From: Marinobacterium zhoushanense
GTDB lineage: Bacteria > Pseudomonadota > Gammaproteobacteria > Pseudomonadales > Balneatricaceae
DNA length: 64,000 bases
Direction of reading: 5' to 3'
NCBI RefSeq assembly: GCF_014641945.1
Contig: NZ_BMIJ01000008.1
Span: forward strand, 248,001 to 312,000
Shown: piece by piece, positions 1 to 11,170 of the stretch
Numbering within the stretch: the stretch's first letter is position 1
Layout: each line of letters starts with the position of its first letter
Translations under genes and position numbers: made by a program
The notes under the pieces: model-generated
Told to the model about the DNA's origin: nothing
Databases searched by the model: none
The model's input: only the letters and a program-made list of their open reading frames with translations

Positions 1-541
1 CGGCGAAGTTGTCCACACCCACCGGCTGCACCATGAACTCCTGGATGTCGACGTTGTTGTCGGCGTGCTCGCCGCCGTTGAGGATGTTCATCATCGGCAC
101 CGGCATGGAGTACTGACCGGCGGTGCCGTTCAGCTCGGCGATATGGGCGTAGAGCGGAATGCCTTTCTCGGTCGCCGCCGCCTTGGCCGCAGCCAGTGAC
201 ACCGCGAGGATGGCGTTGGCGCCCAAAGTAGCCTTGTTGTCGGTACCGTCGAGCTCCAGCATCTTGTTATCCAGAGCACGCTGGTCAGCCGCATCCATCC
301 CGATCAGGGCATCGCGAATGGTGCCATTAACCGCCGCCACCGCTTTCAGAACGCCTTTACCCAGGTAGCGCGACTTGTCTCCGTCACGCAGCTCCAGCGC
401 CTCGCGCGAGCCTGTGGACGCACCCGAAGGTGCACAGGCGCTGCCGACAACACCTGAAGTCAGAATAACGTCGGCTTCGACGGTGGGGTTACCGCGGGAA
501 TCGAGCACTTCGCGTGCCTTGATATCAGCGATCTGAGCCAT
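1..541 (-). CDS. eno: Enolase, N-terminal part (cut by window edge)
   Basis: Glycolytic enolase, converting 2-phosphoglycerate to phosphoenolpyruvate in the cytoplasm. Only the first 180 residues are in the window; the rest of the catalytic barrel lies beyond position 1. The reading frame opens with MAQIADIKAREVLDSRGNPT, the typical enolase N-terminus, and includes SGASTGSREALELRDGD and the catalytic-loop segment GGEHADNNVDIQEF with the conserved Glu near residue 168. The ATG at 541 is preceded by GGAGA. It is the last gene seen in the minus-strand block and follows pyrG by 34 bp. In Pseudomonas kdsA usually lies between pyrG and eno; it is absent here. Confidence 0.97.
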   Translation of the reverse strand, partial: MAQIADIKAREVLDSRGNPTVEADVILTSGVVGSACAPSGASTGSREALELRDGDKSRYLGKGVLKAVAAVNGTIRDALIGMDAADQRALDNKMLELDGTDNKATLGANAILAVSLAAAKAAATEKGIPLYAHIAELNGTAGQYSMPVPMMNILNGGEHADNNVDIQEFMVQPVGVDNFA

Positions 542-575
542 TACACATTTCTCCAGTGTTCACAAATCCAGAAAG

Positions 576-2207
<1,632 letters not shown>

Positions 2208-2259
2208 GCGGAACCTGTAAGATCGAAAGTTTTGGAGGGAAAACGTACTCAAGATGGGG

Positions 2260-3570
2260 CTACAGTCTACCAAAGCCCCCGCCATCAGACAAACCCAAAG
2301 GCTGCCATTGAGGCGTTAATCCGCTCTCGCTAACGGCGCCTTCGCACAGGCAGATGCCGGGCACGGCAACAATCTCCCCATCCCGACACAGCAGCGGCCA
2401 GTCGGCACGCCACCAGGGCGGTACGCCGGCCTCCTGCAGCAGCTGCTTGAGCCCGACAGAACCACCCCGTCCCAAGGGGCGCAGCCGTTCACCGCCCTGT
2501 CGGTAGACCAGGGATAAGTGAGTACCCACTGCGATACCGGGAGCGTCTCCAGACTCAAAGCTCAGTCGGCCCTGGGCCAGGGCCCAATGCCGCGGTTCGA
2601 CCACCAGGTCGAAAGGCGGCTGCGGATCCGGCGGCGCCGGCAGCAGATAGAGCCGCTGCCGGTAGCGACGCAGCCAATAATTTCCCAACTGCAATTCGGG
2701 AGTACGATCCTCGCCGGCGGCGATCACCTGCAACTGCAGATGGCGAAGCTCGTCATAACTCAACCAGTGGCCGCTGATGCGATGCACCCAATAGCGCAGT
2801 AGATTGCGGGTGCGCGCCTCGGACAGGCTACCCAGCCCCTCGAGCACCAGACATTCGGCTCCCCGTTGAAACTGCGCCAGGTCGGCAGCGGCCACCTCAT
2901 CCAGCAGCGCGTAGGCCTCGGCCAGTTGCGCCGTCGTCGTGGTTACCCGCTGATGCAGACGGGGCCAGCGAGCGCGCAGCTGCGGCAACAGATTCAGTCT
3001 CAGCCAATTGCGGTCGTAGCCCTCATCGGCATTGCTCGGATCCTCCACCCACTCCAACTGCTGCGACCGGGCCCACTGCTCGAGCCGTTCCCGCGGCTGG
3101 TCCAGCAGCGGTCGCAACAGCAAGGCAGGGCCCAGGGCTCGCTGCCGCGGCATCGCTGCCAGGCCGCGCACACCGGCACCACGCAGCAGCCGCAGCAGCA
3201 GCGTTTCGGCCTGGTCATCCGCGTGCTGTGCCAGCAAGAGACAGTCTCCCTCACGCAACACGGACAGAAATGCCGCGTAGCGTGCATCACGCAGATCCGC
3301 TTCGGAGGGCGATGAAGGATTGACCGCAAGAGTTTGAAAAGGCACCCCAAGCCCGGCACATATCGCGCCACATTGCGCAGCCCACTGGCCGGAGCTGGCC
3401 TGCACCTGATGATCGACGTGCAGCGCCAGCAGGCGCTCGGCGGGAAGCAGCCGGGCACAGAGTTCCAGCAGCACCCTGGAATCGACACCGCCGCTGAATG
3501 CAATCACCCAGCGGCGGATCTGAGGCAGGCGTTCGAGACGCCCGGCGAGCAGCGCCGGCAAATCAGCCAT
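2260..3570 (-). CDS. tilS: tRNA(Ile)-lysidine synthetase
   Basis: Attaches lysine to cytidine 34 of tRNA-Ile(CAU), changing its reading from AUG to AUA. The 436-residue protein has the N-type ATP pyrophosphatase P-loop FSGGVDSRVLLEL near residues 25-37, followed by HVDHQ and the AQHADDQAETLLLRLLRG segment typical of TilS. The longer C-terminal part matches the TilS substrate-binding region. It lies 20 bp downstream of accA and just upstream of pyrG, the order seen in Pseudomonas. Essential in most bacteria. Start ATG at 3570. Confidence 0.95.
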   Translation of the reverse strand: MADLPALLAGRLERLPQIRRWVIAFSGGVDSRVLLELCARLLPAERLLALHVDHQVQASSGQWAAQCGAICAGLGVPFQTLAVNPSSPSEADLRDARYAAFLSVLREGDCLLLAQHADDQAETLLLRLLRGAGVRGLAAMPRQRALGPALLLRPLLDQPRERLEQWARSQQLEWVEDPSNADEGYDRNWLRLNLLPQLRARWPRLHQRVTTTTAQLAEAYALLDEVAAADLAQFQRGAECLVLEGLGSLSEARTRNLLRYWVHRISGHWLSYDELRHLQLQVIAAGEDRTPELQLGNYWLRRYRQRLYLLPAPPDPQPPFDLVVEPRHWALAQGRLSFESGDAPGIAVGTHLSLVYRQGGERLRPLGRGGSVGLKQLLQEAGVPPWWRADWPLLCRDGEIVAVPGICLCEGAVSESGLTPQWQPLGLSDGGGFGRL

Positions 3571-3590
3571 GCGCAGGCCCGAGAGGGAGA

Positions 3591-4550
3591 TCAGTCGGTA
3601 AGACGACCATAGGACATCAATCGAGAGTAACGCCGTTCAAGCAGCTCATCGATCGGCAGCTGCTGCATGCGATCCAGAGTCTCGACCAGGGTCTGCTGCA
3701 GGCTCGCCGCCATCAATGCCGGATCACGATGCGCACCACCCAGCGGTTCCGGAATCACCTGGTCGACCAGGCCCAGCTCCTTCAGCCGTCCGGAGGTGAT
3801 ACCCATCGCCTTGGCCGCATCCGCTGCACGCTCAGCGCTCTTCCACAGGATAGAGGCACAGCCCTCCGGTGAGATCACCGAATAGGTCGCGTACTGCAAC
3901 ATCAGCAGTTCATCGCAGACGCCGATCGCCAACGCGCCGCCGGAACCACCCTCACCGATTACGGTGGAGATGATCGGGGTGCGCAGCTGCGACATCTTGG
4001 CCAGGTTGAAAGCGATCGCTTCGGACTGCCCGCGTTCCTCGGCATCGATGCCGGGATAGGCCCCCGGGGTGTCGATAAAGGTCAGTACCGGCAGCTTGAA
4101 ACGCTCGGCCATCTCCATGATGCGCAGCGCCTTGCGGTAACCCTCGGGACGCGGCATACCGAAGTTGCGTTTTACCTTCTCCTTGACCTCACGCCCCTTT
4201 TGGTGACCGACGATCATCACCGGCTTGTCATCCAGACGGGCGATACCGCCTACCAACGCCTGGTCGTCGGCGAAATGCCGATCGCCGTGGATCTCCTCAA
4301 ACTCCTCGAATGCGTGCTTGACGTAATCGAAGGTATAGGGACGCTTGGGATGACGCGCCAGCTGGGAAATCTGCCAGGCTGACAGGTCGGCGAAGATGGT
4401 TTGAGTCAGACTGCGACTTTTATCCTGCAGACGACCGATCTCATCACTGAGGTTCAGGTCCGCATTGTCTTCGCCCACCAGGCGTAGTTCGTTGATTTTG
4501 GCTTCCAGCTCGGCGATCGGCTGTTCAAAATCCAGGTAGTTAGGATTCAT
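3591..4550 (-). CDS. accA: Acetyl-CoA carboxylase carboxyltransferase, alpha subunit
   Basis: With AccD forms the carboxyltransferase that moves CO2 from biotin to acetyl-CoA, giving malonyl-CoA for fatty acid synthesis. The 319 residues match the family. It begins MNPNYLDFEQPIAELE and contains HPKRPYTFDYV, GGIARLDDKPVMIVGHQKGR and the crotonase-like core with FIDTPGAYPGIDAEERGQSEA and GEGGSGGALAIG. It follows dnaE by 129 bp and precedes tilS. The malonyl-CoA produced also feeds FabY, encoded elsewhere in the window. Confidence 0.97.
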   Translation of the reverse strand: MNPNYLDFEQPIAELEAKINELRLVGEDNADLNLSDEIGRLQDKSRSLTQTIFADLSAWQISQLARHPKRPYTFDYVKHAFEEFEEIHGDRHFADDQALVGGIARLDDKPVMIVGHQKGREVKEKVKRNFGMPRPEGYRKALRIMEMAERFKLPVLTFIDTPGAYPGIDAEERGQSEAIAFNLAKMSQLRTPIISTVIGEGGSGGALAIGVCDELLMLQYATYSVISPEGCASILWKSAERAADAAKAMGITSGRLKELGLVDQVIPEPLGGAHRDPALMAASLQQTLVETLDRMQQLPIDELLERRYSRLMSYGRLTD

Positions 4551-4628
4551 GCGCGTCTGCTTCTGCTCTTGTCAGGTGTGTTGGGGCAAGTCCGTGCTTC
4601 GGCTCGCCAAAAATTTTGGCCAATTCTA

Positions 4629-4663
4629 CCGGTTGCCGGGGGGAGACTCCACCCCGAAACCGG
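4629..4663 (-). terminator. Possible weak terminator hairpin after dnaE
   Basis: The dnaE-accA gap holds an imperfect inverted repeat with arms CCGGTT+CGGGG and CCCCG+AACCGG, with a small bulge and a loop of about 12 bases, just past the dnaE stop. On the minus strand a poor T run (AAAATTTTT) comes only about 17 bases later, so it may reduce rather than stop read-through into accA. Confidence 0.3.
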
Positions 4664-4679
4664 ACAGCTGAGCGGCCAC

Positions 4680-7600
4680 TCAGCGTTCGAAACGCAGTTG
4701 GACCCTGTCGTTACCGAACTGTTCCTTGAGTGCCAGGATCAGCTCATCGCTGGCACGTATACGCCAGTCGTCGCCGAACTTCAGCGGACCTTCGGCATCC
4801 CCCCGGCGGTAGCGCATCACCACCGGCAGGCCACCCTCGGCCAGTTTCTCGCGCCTGAGCGTCTCCGCCAGCTGTTTTAGGGTTTGCCGGCCGAACTCAT
4901 CCTGGGCGCAGCTGATCTCGACGCTGCTGGCATACTGGGCACGGGCATCGGCGATACTGAGCACCTTGCTGCCACGTACCTTGACCCCACCGTTATAGTC
5001 GTCCGTCGCGATCTCGCCCTCGACGATCAGCACTACGTCCTTGGCGATCAGGTTACGTGCGTTATCGTAGGCTTCGCCAAACAGGGTCACCTCCATGCGG
5101 GCGCTGCGATCATCCAGTGTAATAAAGCAGAGCGGATCGCCTTTCTTGGTCTTCTTCATGCGCAGATCGACCACCAGACCGACCATCTTTTGCTGCCGCC
5201 CCCGAGCCGGCTGCAGCTCGACCAGCTTCTTGCTGACGAAGTGCTTGAGCTCCGCCTCGTACTCGTCGATCGGATGGCCGGTAACGTAGAGGCCCAGCGT
5301 CTCCTTCTCCCCCTGCAGACGCTCCTTGTCGGTCCACTCACGGGCGCGACGAAAGTTCTCGTAGGGATCGGTCTCGGTCTGCGCCTCCATCTCGCCGAAC
5401 AGGTCGAAGATGCCGGCATCCTGATTACGGGCATCCTGATCCGCTGCCTGCAGCGCTGCCGATATCGCATCCCACAAAATCGCGCGGTGGGCCCCCAGGC
5501 TGTCCAGTGCACCACAGCGGATCAGCGCCTCAAGTACGCGCTTGTTCAAACGCTTGGTACCGACGCGCTTGCAGAAGTCGAACAGGTCGCTGAACGGACC
5601 GCCCTCGGCCCTGGCCTGGACGATCGCCTCCACCGGGCCCTCTCCCACCCCTTTGATGGCACCCAGTCCGTAGATGATCTCGTCCTTGTCATTGACCGCA
5701 AACTTGTACTCGCCGTCATTGACGTCGGGCAGTCGCACGGTCAGCTTCATCTGCCGGCACTCCTCGATGAAGATCACCACCTTGTCGGTGTTCTGCATAT
5801 CGGAGGACATTACCGCCGCCATGAACGGCGCCGGGTAGTGCTGCTTCAGCCAAGCGGTCTGATAGGAGACCAGGGCATAGGCGGCGGAGTGCGACTTGTT
5901 GAAACCGTATCCGGCGAACTTCTCCACCAGATCGAATATGTTACCGGCCAGATTGGCATCGATGCCGTTTTGCTGGCTGCCCTCGAGGAATGAGCTGCGC
6001 TGCTTGGCCATCTCCTCGGGCTTTTTCTTACCCATGGCGCGGCGCAGCATGTCCGCACCGCCGAGGGTATACCCGGCCATCACCTGGGCGATCTGCATCA
6101 CCTGCTCCTGATACAGGATAATGCCGTAGGTGGGTTCGAGCACCGGCTGCAGCGAGTCGAGCTGATAATCCGGGTGCGGCCAGGCCATCTCGGCACGGCC
6201 ATGCTTACGGTTGATGAAGTCATCCACCATGCCCGACTGCAGCGGCCCCGGACGGAACAGGGCCACCAGGGCGACGATATCCTCGAACCGCGAGGGCTGC
6301 AGGCGGCGGATCAGATCCTTCATGCCGCTGGATTCAAGCTGGAACACTGCGGTGGTCGCCGCACTCTGCAGCAGTTTGAAGGTGGGCGGATCCTCCAGGT
6401 CGATGGTTTCGATCCGTAGGTCCTCTTCACCACGCCGCTTGCGCTGGGCATTGATCATCTCCAGCGCCCAGTCGATGATGGTCAGCGTACGCAGGCCGAG
6501 GAAGTCGAATTTAACGAGGCCCGCTTCTTCGACATCGTTCTTGTCGAACTGGGTGACCAGGCCGTGGCCCTCTTCGTCACAGTAGGTGGCGGCGAAGTCG
6601 GTCAACTTGGTCGGCGCGATCACCACGCCACCGGCGTGCTTGCCGACGTTACGGGTAACGCCCTCAAGCTTGTACGCCATCTCCATGATCTCCTGCGCTT
6701 CCTCGCTCGACTCGACGAATTCGCGCAGTTGAGGCTCCTGCTCCCAGGCCTTGCTCAGCGTCATACCCACTTCGAACGGGATCAGTTTGGACAGGCGGTC
6801 GGCGAGACCGAATGGCTTGCCCTGAACACGCGCCACATCACGCACCACCGCCTTGGCCGCCATGGTGCCGTAGGTGATGATCTGGGATACGGCGTCGCGG
6901 CCATATTTTTGCGCCACGTAGTCGATGACACGGTCGCGGTTATCCATGCAGAAATCGATATCGAAGTCGGGCATGGACACACGTTCCGGGTTCAGGAAGC
7001 GTTCGAACAGCAGGTCATATTCGAGCGGATCCAGATCGGTGATCTTCAACGCGTAGGCTACCAGAGAGCCGGCACCCGAGCCTCGTCCCGGACCCACAGG
7101 GATGCCGTTCTCCTTGCCCCACTTGATGAAGTCCATCACGATCAGGAAGTAGCCGGGGAAGCCCATCTGGATGATGATGTCGAGTTCGAAATCGAGTCGC
7201 TCATCATAGGGTTTACGGATCTCGGCAAAATCCGGTGAACTGGCGTCGTATAGAAATGCCAGGCGCTCCTCCAGCCCCTGACGGGAGACGAAACGGAAAT
7301 AGTCATCCATCAGGATCCCTTCCGGGATCGGGAAGCGTGGCAGGTAGTAGGTGCCCAGCTCGATCTCGATATTGCAGCGCTTGGCGATCTCCACGCTATT
7401 CGCCAATGCGCTGGGGATATCGGCGAACAGCTCGACCATCTCCTGCTGGGTGCGGAAATACTGCTGCGCGGAGTAGTTGCGCGGCCGTGTCGGATCCTCC
7501 AGCGTACGACTCATGTTGATGCAGGTCCGCGCCTCGTGGGCCTCGAAGTCATCGGCCTTGATGAACATCACTTCGTTGGTCGCTACCAGCGGGCAACCCG

Positions 7601-8180
7601 TTTCGCGGGCCAGCGCCACGCTGGCGTGCACCAGGGTTTCATCACCAGGACGCCCGGTACGCTGAATCTCCAGGTAGAAGCTGTTGGGAAATACGGCCAT
7701 CCACTCATCGAGCATTGTCGTTGTCTGGTCGCTCTCGGCCAGTAGGGCCCGCCCCACCTCACCGAGGCGGGCACCGGACAGCGCGATCAGCCCCTCGGCC
7801 TTCTCCTTGACCCACTCCCGCTTGACCAAGGCCCGCTCCGGATCGATCCCCTGCCCTTCGGCATAAGCACGGGAGACCAGCTCCATCAGGTTGCGATAGC
7901 CCTTGCCGGTGCGCACCAACAGGGTCAACCGGAACGGCTCCCCCTCCGGATCCAGCTCGTTCTGCACCCAGAGATCGACACCGCAGACCGGCTTGACGCC
8001 GGCGCCCAGTGCCGCCTTGTAGAACTTGACCAGCGCGAACAGGTTGGTCTGGTCGGTCATGCCGACGGCGGGCATGCCATCTGCGGCGGCTGCCTTGACC
8101 AGCTCTTTGATCCGCACCAAACCATCGAACAGGGAATATTCAGTATGCACCCGCAGGTGTACGAAATTGGCAGCTGTCAT
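4680..8180 (-). CDS. dnaE: DNA polymerase III alpha subunit
   Basis: Replicative polymerase catalytic subunit, 1166 residues, the usual length. The N-terminal PHP domain opens with FVHLRVHTEYSLFDG. The polymerase C-family active site is PDFDIDFCMDNRDRVIDYV, with the catalytic aspartates near residues 401-405, and GPGRGSGAGSLVAYAL is also present. A helix-hairpin-helix region, an OB fold (MVGLVVDLRMKKTKKGD) and the C-terminal tau-binding region follow. It is separated from rnhB by 3 bp, so they are certainly co-transcribed. Two clamp-loader genes, holA and a holD candidate, also lie in this window. Confidence 0.98.
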   Translation of the reverse strand: MTAANFVHLRVHTEYSLFDGLVRIKELVKAAAADGMPAVGMTDQTNLFALVKFYKAALGAGVKPVCGVDLWVQNELDPEGEPFRLTLLVRTGKGYRNLMELVSRAYAEGQGIDPERALVKREWVKEKAEGLIALSGARLGEVGRALLAESDQTTTMLDEWMAVFPNSFYLEIQRTGRPGDETLVHASVALARETGCPLVATNEVMFIKADDFEAHEARTCINMSRTLEDPTRPRNYSAQQYFRTQQEMVELFADIPSALANSVEIAKRCNIEIELGTYYLPRFPIPEGILMDDYFRFVSRQGLEERLAFLYDASSPDFAEIRKPYDERLDFELDIIIQMGFPGYFLIVMDFIKWGKENGIPVGPGRGSGAGSLVAYALKITDLDPLEYDLLFERFLNPERVSMPDFDIDFCMDNRDRVIDYVAQKYGRDAVSQIITYGTMAAKAVVRDVARVQGKPFGLADRLSKLIPFEVGMTLSKAWEQEPQLREFVESSEEAQEIMEMAYKLEGVTRNVGKHAGGVVIAPTKLTDFAATYCDEEGHGLVTQFDKNDVEEAGLVKFDFLGLRTLTIIDWALEMINAQRKRRGEEDLRIETIDLEDPPTFKLLQSAATTAVFQLESSGMKDLIRRLQPSRFEDIVALVALFRPGPLQSGMVDDFINRKHGRAEMAWPHPDYQLDSLQPVLEPTYGIILYQEQVMQIAQVMAGYTLGGADMLRRAMGKKKPEEMAKQRSSFLEGSQQNGIDANLAGNIFDLVEKFAGYGFNKSHSAAYALVSYQTAWLKQHYPAPFMAAVMSSDMQNTDKVVIFIEECRQMKLTVRLPDVNDGEYKFAVNDKDEIIYGLGAIKGVGEGPVEAIVQARAEGGPFSDLFDFCKRVGTKRLNKRVLEALIRCGALDSLGAHRAILWDAISAALQAADQDARNQDAGIFDLFGEMEAQTETDPYENFRRAREWTDKERLQGEKETLGLYVTGHPIDEYEAELKHFVSKKLVELQPARGRQQKMVGLVVDLRMKKTKKGDPLCFITLDDRSARMEVTLFGEAYDNARNLIAKDVVLIVEGEIATDDYNGGVKVRGSKVLSIADARAQYASSVEISCAQDEFGRQTLKQLAETLRREKLAEGGLPVVMRYRRGDAEGPLKFGDDWRIRASDELILALKEQFGNDRVQLRFER

Positions 8181-8183
8181 CTG

Positions 8184-8801
8184 TTACTCCGTGCTCTGTA
8201 TTGGTTTTGCGTCTAACACACGCTTTACCGGAGCAAAGCTGCGTCGATGCTCCGGCAGCACACCGTGCACCCTCAGCGCTTCGAAATGGGCTTGGGTCGG
8301 ATAGCCCTTATGGCTGGCGAAACCGTATTGCGGATAGCGCTGATGCAGCGCCTGCATCTCCCGATCGCGGTACACCTTGGCCAGAATGGAAGCGGCACTG
8401 ATCGCCTCCACCAGCAGGTCGCCCTTGATCACCGGCTCCGACGGGCAAGGTAGCTCCGGACAGCGGTTACCATCGATCAACGCATATTCGGGCTGCGGGT
8501 CGAGCGCCAACACCGCACGTCGCATGGCCAGCATGCTGGCGTGCAAAATGTTCAATTCATCGATCTCTTCAGGCGAGGCACTGGCGATCGCCCAGGCGAT
8601 AGCCCTGTCCTGAATCTCGCTGTACAGCCGCTCACGCCGCGCCGCGCTCAGTTTCTTCGAGTCGGTCAATCCAACAATCGGCCGGGCGGGATCCAGTATA
8701 ACGGCCGCCGCCACTACATTACCGACCAGCGGCCCCCTGCCCACCTCATCGACACCAGCAACCAGCCCGGCGGGACGAAAATCAAACCCCAGCGTCGACA
8801 C
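8184..8801 (-). CDS. rnhB: Ribonuclease HII
   Basis: Cleaves RNA in RNA-DNA hybrids, including single ribonucleotides left in DNA. The signature GVDEVGRGPLVG and the DSKKLS motif hold the first acidic residues; KGDLLVEAISAASILAKV follows. I choose the GTG at 8801 (205 residues) because GGAGG lies 7 bases upstream and homology starts just after it. An ATG at 8852 would add 17 unrelated residues and deepen the overlap with lpxB. With the GTG start it overlaps the lpxB 3' end by 20 bp, suggesting translational coupling. Confidence 0.93.
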   Translation of the reverse strand: MSTLGFDFRPAGLVAGVDEVGRGPLVGNVVAAAVILDPARPIVGLTDSKKLSAARRERLYSEIQDRAIAWAIASASPEEIDELNILHASMLAMRRAVLALDPQPEYALIDGNRCPELPCPSEPVIKGDLLVEAISAASILAKVYRDREMQALHQRYPQYGFASHKGYPTQAHFEALRVHGVLPEHRRSFAPVKRVLDAKPIQSTE

Positions 8802-9951
8802 GTTGCGCCTCCAATAACTCTGCCACCGCGTCCGCTGCGCGCTCACTGGCATTCTGCCGCAGCTGCTCGCCTATAGCACCGAACACCTCACCCAACCGCT
8901 CGCGGTAGTCGCTATCCTCCAGCGCCCTTAGCACCAACGGCCCCAGCACCTCGGGCGTCACCTGCTGCTGCAAAATCTCGGGCACCATCTCCTCACCGGC
9001 AAGTACGTTGGGCAGGGAGATCCAGCGGCTTTTGATCATGCGCGAATAGATCGCATAGGTCAGCCCCGCCATGCGGTAGGCCACCACCATCGGCTTTTTC
9101 AGTAAACAGGCCTCCAGCGTTGCCGTGCCTGATGCGATCAAGATGGCATCGGCAACCGCCATCACTTCGCGAGAGCCCTGGAGCACCAGCTGCAGTTTCA
9201 GGTCGCCATACTCCTGCGCGATCAGCGTCTGCAACTGGGTGTAGCGCCTCTGGTTGGCCGCCGGCAGTATGAAATGCAGCTCGGCCCGCTGGTTCTGCAG
9301 CCAGCGCGCGGTGTCCAGGAAGGGGCGCGCCAGATACTTAATCTCGCTGCCGCGACTGCCCGGCAGTAACGCGACCAACGACGCCCGCTCAGGCAGCTGC
9401 GCCCGATATTCCGCCTGTGCCGCAGCCAGATCGATCTGCGCCGGGATCAGCTCGGCCAGCGGATGGCCGACATAGCGCAGGTTCTGCCGGGTCGGCGCGT
9501 AGACCTTGGCCTCGAACGGAAACAGGGTCAGCAGCAGGTCGGTGCTCTGCTTGATCTTGAAGATCCGCTTGCGCTTCCAGGCCCAGACCGAGGGACTGAC
9601 GTAGTGCACAGTGGGAATCCCGGCGGCTTTGAGCTGACGCTCCATACCGAGGGTAAAATCCGGGGCGTCGATACCGATGAACAGGTCAGGGGGATGCTGA
9701 ATGAAATGGCGCACCAGGCGTTTGCGCTCACGCAGTAGCTCCGGTACACGTCCCAGCACCTCGACCAGCCCCATCACCGACAATCGCTCCATCGGGTAGA
9801 GAGAACGACAGCCGGCGGCGATCATCAGCTCGCCGCCGATGCCTTCGAACGCTATCTGCGGGTATCGCGCCTGCAGCGCGCGCATCAGGCCAGCGCCCAG
9901 AATATCCCCGGACGCTTCCCCTGCCACTATGCCAATGCGCACCGACCGCAT
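8782..9951 (-). CDS. lpxB: Lipid-A-disaccharide synthase
   Basis: Peripheral membrane GT-B glycosyltransferase joining UDP-2,3-diacylglucosamine and lipid X to form the lipid A disaccharide. The 389 residues begin MRSVRIGIVAGEASGDILGA and include YVSPSVWAWKRKR, ALLPGSRGSEI and the acceptor/donor region ASGTATLEACL. It lies 7 bp downstream of lpxA, keeping the conserved lpxD-fabZ-lpxA-lpxB order, and overlaps rnhB by 20 bp. Confidence 0.96.
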   Translation of the reverse strand: MRSVRIGIVAGEASGDILGAGLMRALQARYPQIAFEGIGGELMIAAGCRSLYPMERLSVMGLVEVLGRVPELLRERKRLVRHFIQHPPDLFIGIDAPDFTLGMERQLKAAGIPTVHYVSPSVWAWKRKRIFKIKQSTDLLLTLFPFEAKVYAPTRQNLRYVGHPLAELIPAQIDLAAAQAEYRAQLPERASLVALLPGSRGSEIKYLARPFLDTARWLQNQRAELHFILPAANQRRYTQLQTLIAQEYGDLKLQLVLQGSREVMAVADAILIASGTATLEACLLKKPMVVAYRMAGLTYAIYSRMIKSRWISLPNVLAGEEMVPEILQQQVTPEVLGPLVLRALEDSDYRERLGEVFGAIGEQLRQNASERAADAVAELLEAQRVDAGV

Positions 9952-9958
9952 AGCGCGA

Positions 9959-10729
9959 TTAGCGAATGATGCCGCGATTAGAGCTGCTCAGCGAGTCGAT
10001 CAGTGGCTGCACGGCAGGCTCAGAGGCTGCCAGTTGAGCCAACTGCTCCAGCGCCTCAGCAACGGTCAAATTCTTGCGGTAGATGATCTTGTACGCCTGA
10101 CGCAGGGTGCGCAAGGCTTCCGGACTGAACCCGCGCCGACGCAAGCCTTCCAGGTTGATACCATGGGGTTCGGCCGTATTGCCGTTGGCCATGACATAGG
10201 CGGGGATATCCTTCAACACCACGGTACCGGCGCCGCACATCACGTGGGGGCCGATCTGGCAGAATTGATGTACCGCGGTGAAACCGCCGAGTATCGCGTA
10301 ATCGCCAAGCTTGACGTGTCCCGCCAGGGCCGTGCTGTTGGCCAGGATGCAGTGATCGCCGACGATACAATCATGGGCCACATGAACGTAAGCCATCAGC
10401 AGGTTGTCGCTGCCGATGCGGGTGATCCCCTCGTCCTGTACCGTACCGCGGTGAATGGTACAGCCCTCGCGGATCACATTGCGGTCGCCAATCACGAGCT
10501 GGGTCGGTTCGCCGTTGTACTTCTTGTCCTGACACTCCTCACCAACACTGGCAAACTGGAAAATCCGGTTGCCAGCCCCGATCTTGGTGGGGCCCTTGAT
10601 CACGACATGGGACGCGATGCTGGTACCCGGGCCTATCTCGACATCCGCACCGATGTAGCTCCAGGGGCCGACCTCGACATCCTCGGCCAGCTTCGCTCCG
10701 GGTTCAACGATAGCCTGTGGATGAATCAC
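9959..10729 (-). CDS. lpxA: UDP-N-acetylglucosamine acyltransferase
   Basis: First lipid A step: moves a hydroxyacyl chain from ACP to the 3-OH of UDP-GlcNAc. The 256 residues form a left-handed beta-helix of hexapeptide repeats, seen as many I-G-x-x steps, with the catalytic His in MAYVHVAHDCIVGDHCI and a helical C-terminal part. The start is GTG at 10729, immediately after the fabZ stop, with GGAAGG 5 bases upstream in the fabZ end. Tight coupling to fabZ is expected. Confidence 0.96.
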   Translation of the reverse strand: MIHPQAIVEPGAKLAEDVEVGPWSYIGADVEIGPGTSIASHVVIKGPTKIGAGNRIFQFASVGEECQDKKYNGEPTQLVIGDRNVIREGCTIHRGTVQDEGITRIGSDNLLMAYVHVAHDCIVGDHCILANSTALAGHVKLGDYAILGGFTAVHQFCQIGPHVMCGAGTVVLKDIPAYVMANGNTAEPHGINLEGLRRRGFSPEALRTLRQAYKIIYRKNLTVAEALEQLAQLAASEPAVQPLIDSLSSSNRGIIR

Positions 10730-11170
10730 TTACACCTTCCTGTCCGCACAAAGGATGGTGGCAGAACTGACCGTTTCGCCATCAACACTGGATTGAACTT
10801 CGAACTTCCAGATACCACGACGTTCGGAGACAATCCTGGCCTCCAGCTGCAGTCGGTCGCCCGGCACCACCGGTCGTTTGAATCTGACGTTATCCGCACC
10901 TACAAAATAGTAGATAGATCCGTCTTGTGGCGTTTTATCCATGGTTTTAAAACCCAGGATACCGGCTGCCTGGGCCATTGCTTCAATGATCAGCACGCCG
11001 GGCATCACCGGATGATCAGGAAAATGACCGTTAAAGAAGGGCTCATTCACCGTGACATTCTTATACGCCACAATCGATTCACCGGGGCTCAACTCCACCA
11101 CCCGATCCACCAACAGAAACGGGTAGCGGTGGGGTAAGTATTCCCGGATTTCTTTAACATCCATCATCAT
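10730..11170 (-). CDS. fabZ: 3-hydroxyacyl-ACP dehydratase FabZ
   Basis: Dehydrates 3-hydroxyacyl-ACP in fatty acid elongation and so competes with LpxA and LpxD for substrate. The 146-residue hot-dog-fold protein carries YLPHRYPFLLVDRV, the catalytic His in NGHFPDHPVMPGV and the catalytic Glu in IEAMAQAAG. Three ATGs in a row start the gene; the first (11170) has GAAGG 5 bases upstream. It overlaps the lpxD 3' end by about 17 bp and directly abuts lpxA. Confidence 0.96.
   Translation of the reverse strand: MMMDVKEIREYLPHRYPFLLVDRVVELSPGESIVAYKNVTVNEPFFNGHFPDHPVMPGVLIIEAMAQAAGILGFKTMDKTPQDGSIYYFVGADNVRFKRPVVPGDRLQLEARIVSERRGIWKFEVQSSVDGETVSSATILCADRKV

Noticed and set aside
8802..8852. Upstream ATG start for rnhB
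   Set aside because: The GTG at 8801 has GGAGG at 7 bases and homology begins after it; the ATG adds unrelated residues inside lpxB.
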